NCBI GenBank assembly: GCA_003023535.1
Contig: PXSC01000146.1
Coordinates: forward strand, 1,043-6,801
Length of the DNA: 5,759 bases
DNA from: Halobacteriales archaeon QS_9_70_65
Lineage (GTDB): Archaea > Halobacteriota > Halobacteria > Halobacteriales > Haloarculaceae
Direction of reading: 5' to 3'
Shown piece after piece: positions 1 through 4,590 of this stretch. The position numbers and the translations under genes are program-made. Within the stretch, counting starts at the first letter, position 1. The number at the start of each line of letters is the position of its first letter. The notes beneath the pieces are model-generated. The model had not been told where the DNA came from. It was given only the letters and a program-made list of their open reading frames with translations, and made no database searches.

Positions 1-1
1 C

Positions 2-427
2 GCCGGCGACGTCCAGACCGTCGCCGACGACCGGCGGGCCTTCGCCGTCGTCGGCGCCTCCAGCCTCGCCGTCTGGGCGCTCGACGTCGTGACGGCGCTG
101 GTCGTCTTCCTGGCGTTCGGCGTCGACCTCGCGCCGGCGGAACTGGCCGCCGTCGGGTTCTTCGCCGTCAGCGTCGGCAACCTGGCGAAGGTGCTGCCGC
201 TGTCGCCCGGCGGGGTCGGCCTCTACGAGGGCGCCTTCACGCTCATCGTCGTCGCGCTGACGTCGGTTCCCTTCGAGATCGCCCTGGCGGCCGCCGTCGT
301 CGACCACGCCGTCAAGAACGTCGTCACCGTCGTCGGCGGCGTCGCCTCGACGCTGCTGTTCAACGTCTCGCTGACGGAGGCCGTCGAGGAGTCCCGCGAG
401 GTCGGCGAGGCGACGGCCCGGGAGTGA
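2..427 (+). CDS. C-terminal part of flippase-like UPF0104 / LPG-synthase-TM family membrane protein (5'-partial)
   Basis: The reading frame is open from base 2 and stops with TGA at 425-427, giving 141 residues; the start lies left of the window. It contains about four hydrophobic segments: one near residues 13-37, one near 48-62, and two around 75-117. The hallmark stretch is LPLSPGGVGLYEGAFTLI, followed by VVDHAVKNVVTVVGG. This is the proline/glycine loop and following helix typical of the last part of the UPF0104 / lysylphosphatidylglycerol-synthase transmembrane domain (PF03706-like). The protein ends in a short acidic cytoplasmic tail. In haloarchaea this domain occurs alone or behind a GT2 glycosyltransferase domain, as in AglD of N-glycosylation. 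Because the N-terminal part is outside the window, I cannot choose between them. The family call is secure; the substrate is unknown. An inverted repeat follows 7 nt after the stop. Confidence 0.85.
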   Translation, partial: AGDVQTVADDRRAFAVVGASSLAVWALDVVTALVVFLAFGVDLAPAELAAVGFFAVSVGNLAKVLPLSPGGVGLYEGAFTLIVVALTSVPFEIALAAAVVDHAVKNVVTVVGGVASTLLFNVSLTEAVEESREVGEATARE

Positions 428-434
428 CCGCGGT

Positions 435-457
435 GCGGCCGGCCCGCTGACGGCCGC
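435..457 (+). terminator. GC-rich inverted repeat just after the flippase-like gene; possible transcript end
   Basis: GCGGCCG (435-441) and CGGCCGC (451-457) form a perfect 7-bp stem with a 9-nt loop, starting 7 nt after the stop codon of the membrane-protein gene. There is no T-run behind it, and archaeal termination usually relies on T-rich tracts rather than hairpins. It could therefore be an RNA 3'-end structure, or chance in GC-rich DNA. It also lies next to the left border of the truncated TFB remnant, so it might mark a rearrangement point. Confidence 0.3.
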
Positions 458-469
458 CCCGGCGCCGCC

Positions 470-854
470 AACTCCCTCGGCGAGGTGTCGCTTGTCTCCG
501 GCGTCGAGAAAAGCGAGATCGCCCGTACCTACCGGTACGTCGGCCGGGAATTCGGCCTAAGGTCGAGCCGGCCGGCCCCGAGAGCTACGTGCCGCGGTTC
601 GCCAGCGACCTCGACCTCTCGGAGGAAGCGGAGAACCGCGCCCGGAAGCTGCTACGAAACGCAAAGGAGCAGGGCGTCCACTCCGGCAAGTCGCCGGTCG
701 GGCTCGCCGCGGCGGCCGTGTACGCCGCCTCGCTATCGGCCGACGAGAAGACCACCCAGGCCGCCGTCAGCGAGGTCGCGGACATCTCGGAGGTCATCAT
801 CCGCAACCGGACCACGAACTGCTCGAAGCCGAACAGGACATTCCCGTCGCCTGA
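470..854 (+). pseudogene. Transcription initiation factor B (TFB) remnant: C-terminal cyclin fold only, two frameshifts
   Basis: Three frames must be joined to read it. Frame 2 (470 to ~560) gives SLGEVSLVSGVEKSEIARTY and then RYVGREFGL, matching the end of the first cyclin repeat of TFB. Frame 1 (~561 to ~810) gives YVPRFASDLDLSEEAENRA, then SGKSPVGLAAAAVYAASL and EVADISEVIIRNR, the second cyclin repeat. Frame 3 (~811-854) gives HELLEAEQDIPVA and a TGA stop, the usual TFB tail. Each change is explained by one lost base: an A in CTAAGG at about 558-561, and a T between CGG and ACC at about 810-811. The N-terminal zinc ribbon, B-finger and most of repeat 1 are absent; homology starts abruptly near 470. 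Intact family members run to about 300-330 residues, so roughly 40% survives. It is almost certainly non-functional. Haloarchaea normally carry several tfb paralogues, so loss of one is tolerable. Confidence 0.87.
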
Positions 855-955
855 CCAACCTCGGCGACGGCACACCGCCGACGCGTCACTCCCTGATACG
901 AGTCGTCATTTGACCTTACGTCGATTACGCGGCGGTACGAAACGATGTCTCGAGC

Positions 956-1421
956 ATGGACGAAGCAACGGTACTCCACGATCCCGGCACGGCGACGCGT
1001 CGTCGCGTCCTCGGGGGAATCGGTCTATCGGTGTCGGCGGCCGCTAGCTGTGCCGACCCGCCTGACGGGTCCCCAAGGGACCCGAGACGCGATTGAACCC
1101 GTCTCTGGTTCGAGGCGGTCGACGCCCTGAAGACGAGGCCGACGACAACCCGATCGAGTACGCGTCGCTCTCCGACGGGGAGCAGTCGCTCGTCGGCACA
1201 GCGCTCGGGGAGGGCAAGTACGTCGCGGACACCGACGAGATGTCGCCGGCCTGGCACTCGCCCCGGGGCGCGTCGAGGCCCGTAGCGAGGAGGGTGAAGA
1301 ACTCGTCGTCTACCTCGTCCGGAACGGTCAGTACTACCAGGTCGGGCTCGTGAACGGCGACCACACCATCGCCTCACCGACGCCGATAGGGGACGATCGG
1401 GCTGACCGGCTTCATCGTTGA
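956..1421 (+). pseudogene. Broken lipoprotein gene with Tat-type signal peptide, family unknown
   Basis: ATG at 956 opens MDEATVLHDPGTATRRRVLG, followed by GIGLSVSAAASC. This is a short N-region with an arginine pair, a hydrophobic core and a lipobox-like Cys at residue 32, as in haloarchaeal Tat lipoproteins. The frame meets TGA at 1094-1096, but the same frame continues sensibly beyond it as TRLWFEAVDALKT (to ~1128). A one-base loss then moves reading to frame 1, with ADDNPIEYASLSDGEQSLVG and TALGEGKYVADTDEMSP (to ~1245). Another one-base loss moves it to frame 3, with EGEELVVYLVRNGQYYQVGL and VNGDHTIASPTP, ending at TGA 1419-1421. Joined, this gives a protein of about 150 residues. The central YASLSDGEQ...ALGEGKYV and LVRNGQYYQVG segments look like a small haloarchaeal domain I cannot name with certainty. 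Three lesions argue for a dead gene, unless the base calls here are poor. Confidence 0.65.
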
Positions 1422-1545
1422 CTGCCAGTAATTCCTGGACGATCATCAGCAGTAGGCCCTGCAAATTCACTGTCGAACCTCCGTCATAATGCCTTTCGCC
1501 GAGTCTAGAAGAGTACGAACTACCGATGTCTTATTTGGCAGAAGA

Positions 1546-1553
1546 CTTTTACC
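1546..1553 (+). promoter_or_regulatory. TATA box for the Tat-exported protein gene
   Basis: CTTTTACC is centred about 29 nt before the ATG at 1578, the spacing expected for a leaderless haloarchaeal transcript starting at or next to the ATG. A second AT-rich stretch (CTTATTTGG, 1530-1538) could serve a start about 20 nt upstream. The intergenic DNA from 1422 to here is AT-rich relative to the rest of the window, and I recognise no gene in it. Confidence 0.5.
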
Positions 1554-1577
1554 AGTGTGTGTATCGTGTACGGTACC

Positions 1578-2417
1578 ATGACCGAGTCCGACGACGGCAT
1601 CAACCGACGGACGGCCCTGAAGACGACCAGTATGGCGCTCAGTACCGGTGCCGCATTCACACTCGTCGGTTCCGCGGGGGCAGATCACACCTGTCACAAC
1701 TCCTGCGGCGGAGGCTCGTACAATGAACTCTCGTCGGACGACTACATCTGGAAGAAGAGTGACCGCGAGGTGGAAGTCTACGGTGGAAGCGGTAGCGGTT
1801 GGTGTTTCAAGTATCGTGGGGTCCTCGCGTTGAGTCTCATGTACCTCGACGTTCAGAAGAATCCCGAGGGCGAGTACGAGCATTACTTCGACGCCGCGAG
1901 TTCGTTCACAATGTACCGGAAAAATACGTGCGAAGAGGATGAATGGAAGAAGATCGACCGGGTCTCCGGGAACAGGGTCACGATCGACAACCACATGCCC
2001 GGCTCATCGTTCATTTCGGCGAACAAGCGTGACGACGATGTCGGCGCCCACCCGGCCCCGTCGGACGACTCCGACGACGGTTCGAACTGGGGAGACGCGG
2101 CGTACACCGTCATCAGCGCGGCCGTGTCGGAAATCAATGACAAATTCAATTACGCGATGACCGCCGGCGAAATCGCGGATGCCCTCATCGCGGACGCCGA
2201 CGCCACCACGGACAACTCGCGAAAGTCGTTCGCCTGGCCATACGACTACGACAACTGCAAGAAGGAGGCCTCGACCGCAACTCGATTCATGATCAAGAAC
2301 GACGACGGTGCCTCCGAAATCGACTTCTCGTTCTACCACGAGGCCAACTCCAGAGACTCGACGGTCGACATCTACATGAACTGGGATGTTCAAGAGGACG
2401 CGACTGATCACTACTGA
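1578..2417 (+). CDS. Tat-exported cysteine-containing protein of unknown function
   Basis: The gene encodes 279 residues. I chose ATG 1578 over the in-frame GTG at 1557 because the TATA box sits about 29 nt before it and the N-region then fits a Tat signal: NRRTALKTTSMAL at residues 9-21 with Arg10-Arg11, a hydrophobic core, and a probable cleavage after GSAGA (~35). There is no lipobox, so the mature protein (about 244 residues) is likely released outside the cell. It has five cysteines: 39 and 43 (TCHNSCGGG), 76 (GWCFKY), 118 and 227. Two disulfides plus one free thiol, or a metal site, are possible. A D/S-rich linker (PSDDSDDGSN, 161-170) separates an N-terminal part rich in aromatic residues from a C-terminal part that includes an AAVSEINDKF...TAGEIADAL helix pair and ends in DHY. 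No catalytic motif or known family is recognised. The DNA is less GC-rich than its neighbours, suggesting recent acquisition. It stands alone, with no visible partner gene. Confidence 0.82.
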   Translation: MTESDDGINRRTALKTTSMALSTGAAFTLVGSAGADHTCHNSCGGGSYNELSSDDYIWKKSDREVEVYGGSGSGWCFKYRGVLALSLMYLDVQKNPEGEYEHYFDAASSFTMYRKNTCEEDEWKKIDRVSGNRVTIDNHMPGSSFISANKRDDDVGAHPAPSDDSDDGSNWGDAAYTVISAAVSEINDKFNYAMTAGEIADALIADADATTDNSRKSFAWPYDYDNCKKEASTATRFMIKNDDGASEIDFSFYHEANSRDSTVDIYMNWDVQEDATDHY

Positions 2418-2424
2418 CGCCGAA

Positions 2425-2455
2425 CGGGACGACGGACCGATTCGTCCGACGCCCG
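2425..2455 (+). terminator. Imperfect two-tier hairpin behind the Tat-exported protein gene
   Basis: CGGAC (2433-2437) pairs with GTCCG (2444-2448) around a 6-nt loop, and an outer CGGG (2425-2428) can pair with CCCG (2452-2455) across small internal bulges. It begins 7 nt after the stop codon. There is no T-run, so its role as a transcript end is a guess. The rest of the 2418-2631 gap between the convergent genes shows no supported gene on either strand. Confidence 0.25.
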
Positions 2456-2631
2456 CACCGGGTCCGGAAAGTTCTGCGCCACACGTGACGGAGACGTCGT
2501 TCGACGGCTCGTCATCGAGCAGACGAGCGTTTCGCGCCGGCGAACGTCCGGCTTCTGTCTCGGTGCCTGACCGGGTACGCGGCTGCTGTCGAGCAGTTCG
2601 GGCCACTTGAACGGGGCGAACGGGACACCGT

Positions 2632-2901
2632 TTACGACTCGCAGGTCCGACCGGCCTCGACCGCTCGCTCCGCGACCTCGGCGAACGTCTCCCAGGCCTT
2701 CAGGCCCGCCCGTAGCGCGACCAGGTCGTCGGCGTCGATGTCGACGCTGACCTCGCGACCCTCGCGGCGAACGGTTGCCGTCGTGCGGTCGCCTTCGATC
2801 TCGTCGGCCTCCTGGCGCACGGCGTCGGCGACCAGCGCGGCCGCGTCGCCGCTGTCGTAGCGGAACGTCAGGTCGGCGTCGTGGGAATGGGCGGATGACA
2901 T
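2632..2901 (-). CDS. pcc1: KEOPS complex subunit Pcc1
   Basis: The product has 89 residues, the usual size for archaeal Pcc1. The diagnostic C-terminal helix is present: DIDADDLVALRAGLKAWETF (residues 54-73), matching the I-x-A-x-DLVALRAxLN-x-W pattern of the family. It is preceded by two beta strands (LTFRYDS 11-17 and TATVRREGREVSVDI 41-55) flanking a helix (AAALVADAVRQEADEI). In KEOPS, Pcc1 dimerises and binds Kae1, supporting N6-threonylcarbamoylation of adenosine 37 in tRNAs that read ANN codons. It is the last gene visible on the minus strand, 28 nt behind rpoP. With no TATA box between them it is probably co-transcribed with rpoP and the L37Ae gene. No Shine-Dalgarno sequence precedes the ATG. 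The slightly long histidine-containing N-terminus (MSSAHSHDAD) is unusual, and no alternative start lies close by. In relatives as I remember them, prefoldin beta often follows pcc1; here the next DNA belongs to the opposite strand. Confidence 0.85.
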   Translation of the reverse strand: MSSAHSHDADLTFRYDSGDAAALVADAVRQEADEIEGDRTTATVRREGREVSVDIDADDLVALRAGLKAWETFAEVAERAVEAGRTCES

Positions 2902-2929
2902 CCGGCGGGAGGAGCGGGCCCGGAGACGG

Positions 2930-3064
2930 TTACTGGACGTTTACTTCCTTGATGTCGCGGCTCCGCTCCTTCAGCAGGACGCGGTGCCCGCAGTACGGAC
3001 AGCGGACGCCGCCGTACTCGTCGAGTTCGACGTCGCGCTTGCAGCGGGAGCACTTGTAGCTCAT
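2930..3064 (-). CDS. rpoP: DNA-directed RNA polymerase subunit P (Rpb12/RpoP)
   Basis: The gene encodes 44 residues, exactly the usual haloarchaeal length. It begins [20 protein letters not shown] and continues [20 protein letters not shown] before ending VNVQ. The zinc ribbon uses Cys5, Cys8, Cys22 and Cys25 (CxxC...CPYCG). The basic C-terminal stretch after it is the typical Rpb12 tail that contacts the polymerase assembly platform (Rpo3/Rpo10). All key residues are intact. The ATG lies only 2 nt after the TGA of the L37Ae gene (sequence TGACGATG on the minus strand), so the two are almost certainly translated from one mRNA, with translation of rpoP coupled to termination on the short upstream gene. 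pcc1 follows after 28 nt. It is easily missed by gene callers because of its size. Confidence 0.95.
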   Translation of the reverse strand: MSYKCSRCKRDVELDEYGGVRCPYCGHRVLLKERSRDIKEVNVQ

Positions 3065-3066
3065 CG

Positions 3067-3177
3067 TCAGGCGTCGTCCTCGCCGAGGGCGGCGCGGATC
3101 GAGCGGGTGACGGTCTCGCCGGCCGCGTACCGGGCGCCGAACCGCCCCGCGCTGCCGGTGGAACCTCGTTCGGCCAT
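3067..3177 (-). CDS. rpl37ae: 50S ribosomal protein L37Ae (eL43), internally deleted: zinc ribbon missing
   Basis: This is a 36-codon gene. The N-terminus [17 protein letters not shown] matches the start of archaeal L37Ae ([11 protein letters not shown]), and the rest, [19 protein letters not shown], matches its C-terminus (PGGxTVRRSIRAALxED). Between these, relatives of about 90 residues carry roughly 50 more: a basic helix (RVxxRRVxEIE) and a zinc ribbon with two CxxC-type knuckles. Here no cysteine remains. The join, at about 3119-3127, keeps the frame. Everything else looks alive: a BRE/TATA placed for a leaderless start at this ATG, a proper TGA, and rpoP 2 nt downstream. Possible explanations are a true in-frame deletion with a full-length copy elsewhere, a ribosome that tolerates a minimal eL43, or an assembly collapse. 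The family call rests on both conserved ends in the correct order and on the rpoP neighbour. Confidence 0.72.
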   Translation of the reverse strand: MAERGSTGSAGRFGARYAAGETVTRSIRAALGEDDA

Positions 3178-3200
3178 GCGTAACTGTGGCGTCAGCGAAC

Positions 3201-3219
3201 GCATAAACCCCACGTTTCG
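3201..3219 (-). promoter_or_regulatory. BRE/TATA promoter of the L37Ae-rpoP-pcc1 unit
   Basis: Read on the minus strand, CGAAACGTGG is followed by GGTTTATGC. The TATA-like GTTTATGC (3208 to 3201) is centred about 28 nt before the ATG at 3177, and the purine-rich CGAAAC resembles a TFB-recognition element. The spacing predicts a leaderless mRNA beginning at the ATG. It shows that the short L37Ae gene still has its own promoter. Confidence 0.65.
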
Positions 3220-3259
3220 CCCCGCGACGGCGCCACTCTCGTCTCGGATCCCGTGTCGG

Positions 3260-3982
3260 TCACTCCCGGAAGCCGGCCTCCGCGAGGGCGTCGTTGAGGT
3301 CCGCCCGGACGTGCTCGCCGAGCTTGCGGTCGCCGGCGGTCGTGACGACCCGGTTCTCCTGGACGCTGGAGCCGTCCCGGACGAGCAGCCGGACGTTGCC
3401 GGTGCCGTCGGCCCGGGTGGCCTTCGCCCGGACGCCCGTCCGGGAGCCGGAGCCGCCGGCGTCGATCGGGCCGGGGACGATCTTCTTCACGTGGGGGTGG
3501 TCGGCGACCGTCTCGAGGGCCGCCTGGCCGTCGCGGCCGCCGATGAGCGTCGAGTGGCTGCCGCCGAGCTTCTCGGCGACGGAGGCCTCGACGACCTCCA
3601 GGGCCGGCTCGCCGCGCCGCTCCCGGACCGCCTCGACGGGGTCGTCGTCGCGGACCCGGTAGAACGGGTAGTGTAGCTCCGCCCGGACCGACGACAGCAC
3701 CTCGCGGTCGCCGGCGGCGTACACCTCCTCGGGGCGCTTGCGCCGGACCTCGTCGGCGACCCGACCGGCGTAGTTGCGGAGTTCCGTCGTCGCCCACCGG
3801 CCCTCTTCTTCGGGTTCGGTGGTGATGGTCCGCTCGGCGACGACCGTCTCCTCGAGCAGGCAACTGACGGTCGCCCGCTCGCGGCCGCAGTCGAGAACCG
3901 CGGTGTCGGCGTTGGCGCTGCGGCAGACCAGACAGTAGTCGCCCGGCCGCTCTAACGCACTCGCACACTGCCGACACTCCAT
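3260..3982 (-). CDS. DUF2103 family predicted metal-binding protein with N-terminal zinc ribbon
   Basis: The product has 240 residues. An N-terminal zinc ribbon uses Cys3, Cys6, Cys17 and Cys20 (MECRQCASA...DYCLVCRSA), and further cysteines lie at 32 and 41. Residues ~26-135 form an acidic, mostly alpha/beta middle part. The C-terminal DUF2103 signature follows: EKLGGSHSTLIGG (137-149), then VADHPHVKKIVPGPIDAGG (159-177), with a final stretch through VRLLVRDGSSVQENRVVTT. The reading frame is open far upstream, but ATG 3982 is chosen because the zinc ribbon starts right there and a TATA box sits about 25 nt before it. The family is archaeal and uncharacterised; its placement beside rnhA, rpoP and pcc1 suggests a nucleic-acid or translation role, which is inference only. 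A long overlapping frame on the same strand has arginine-rich, low-complexity content and is a GC-driven shadow. Confidence 0.82.
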   Translation of the reverse strand: MECRQCASALERPGDYCLVCRSANADTAVLDCGRERATVSCLLEETVVAERTITTEPEEEGRWATTELRNYAGRVADEVRRKRPEEVYAAGDREVLSSVRAELHYPFYRVRDDDPVEAVRERRGEPALEVVEASVAEKLGGSHSTLIGGRDGQAALETVADHPHVKKIVPGPIDAGGSGSRTGVRAKATRADGTGNVRLLVRDGSSVQENRVVTTAGDRKLGEHVRADLNDALAEAGFRE

Positions 3983-4004
3983 ACCGTTAGAAGGCGCCTG
4001 TGCC

Positions 4005-4010
4005 GCATAA
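4005..4010 (-). promoter_or_regulatory. TATA box of the DUF2103 gene
   Basis: On the minus strand the 53-nt gap between the DUF7108 stop and the DUF2103 start contains GACTTATGCGG. The TTATGC core (4010 to 4005) is centred about 25 nt before ATG 3982. This supports an independent leaderless transcript rather than full dependence on the rnhA promoter, and it fixes the start codon. Confidence 0.55.
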
Positions 4011-4035
4011 GTCGGCCGGTTGCGACGCCGGCGAC

Positions 4036-4590
4036 TCACTCCGCTTCCCGTCGACCGGCCGTCCGGACGAGTTCGAGTGACCGCTCGACGACCGCCCGCT
4101 GGTCGTCCGTCGGCCAGGCGTTCCGCGGGAAGTACTCCTCCAGGAACTCCGCGCGTTCGGCCGGCGTCGCCGTCTCGACCCGCTTGCGGTAGTGATTGCC
4201 CATGAAGTCGGCGAAGGCGTGGGCGTTGGCGCCGTGGGCGTCGCCGTGTTCCTCGGCGACCCGCTCGGCGACGGCCCGGTTGTGCGCCTCGACGGCCGCC
4301 CAGTCGTCGTCGCCGACCCCCGACAGCGACCGCTCGACGCCGCGGTCGACGTCGTCGATCCGGTCGACCTGCACGACGCCGTCTTCGACCCACTCCTCGG
4401 GGTAGAGCACGAGCGTCTCGCCGGCCTCGTCCTCGCGGACCCGCGGGACGTAGCCGTGGTCGGCGAGCAGGCCGTCCCGTTCCTCGCGGTAGGCCGCCCG
4501 CTCGTCGTCGTCGACCGCCTCGCGCATCCGTCGGGTGAGCGTCAGCGCGCGCGTCACGACCGTCTCGGGGAGTGACTCGCCGTCAGCCAT
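4036..4590 (-). CDS. DUF7108 family 'rnhA operon' protein
   Basis: The gene encodes 184 acidic residues of a haloarchaeal family known mainly for sitting behind rnhA; no biochemical function is established to my knowledge. Residues 8-45 form a helical N-region (LPETVVTRALTLTRRMREAV...ERDGLL). A short beta segment follows (ETLVLYPEEWVEDGVVQVDR, 58-77). The rest is helical, containing ANAHAFADFMGNHYRKRVE (121-139) and EFLEEYFPRNAWPT (148-161), the most family-like stretches. There are no cysteines, signal peptide or membrane segment, so it is a soluble cytoplasmic protein. Its ATG (4590-4588) overlaps the last 8 nt of rnhA, which points to translational coupling and joint function. The plus-strand frames opposite it are shadows. 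The family name is from memory; the operon relation is visible. Confidence 0.78.
   Translation of the reverse strand: MADGESLPETVVTRALTLTRRMREAVDDDERAAYREERDGLLADHGYVPRVREDEAGETLVLYPEEWVEDGVVQVDRIDDVDRGVERSLSGVGDDDWAAVEAHNRAVAERVAEEHGDAHGANAHAFADFMGNHYRKRVETATPAERAEFLEEYFPRNAWPTDDQRAVVERSLELVRTAGRREAE

Noticed and set aside
925..1470. 181-codon minus-strand ORF opposite the broken lipoprotein gene
   Set aside because: The N-terminal LQGLLLMIVQELL looks membrane-like, but the rest is arginine-rich low-complexity sequence. The plus strand shows better protein signal in three stitched segments.
1422..1545. Possible further remnant of a gene in the AT-richer spacer before the Tat-exported protein
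   Set aside because: All frames were read; none gives more than a few residues of plausible protein and no family is recognised.
1578..2417. Possible halocin C8-type precursor (Tat signal, about 280 residues)
   Set aside because: Length and signal are similar, but the C-terminal part lacks the dense cysteine pattern of that peptide; only one cysteine lies in the last 160 residues.
2507..2520. Short hairpin GCTCG-TCAT-CGAGC between the convergent genes
   Set aside because: A 5-bp stem is expected by chance in such DNA, and it is not placed at a gene end.
2004..2606. 200-codon minus-strand ORF opposite the Tat-exported protein
   Set aside because: It is rich in arginine and valine with no motif, and it lies opposite a gene with a clear signal peptide and promoter.
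2984..3676. 230-codon plus-strand ORF opposite rpoP, L37Ae and DUF2103
   Set aside because: It runs antisense through three recognised genes, has no domain, and its composition is what GC-rich antisense frames give.
3192..3977. Long minus-strand ORF over the DUF2103 gene
   Set aside because: Its translation is arginine/glycine/proline-rich and low in complexity, while the overlapping frame carries the zinc ribbon, DUF2103 motifs and a promoter-fixed start.
4192..4575. 127-codon plus-strand ORF opposite the DUF7108 gene
   Set aside because: A valine/aspartate/glycine-rich antisense shadow of an acidic gene; no promoter or family match.
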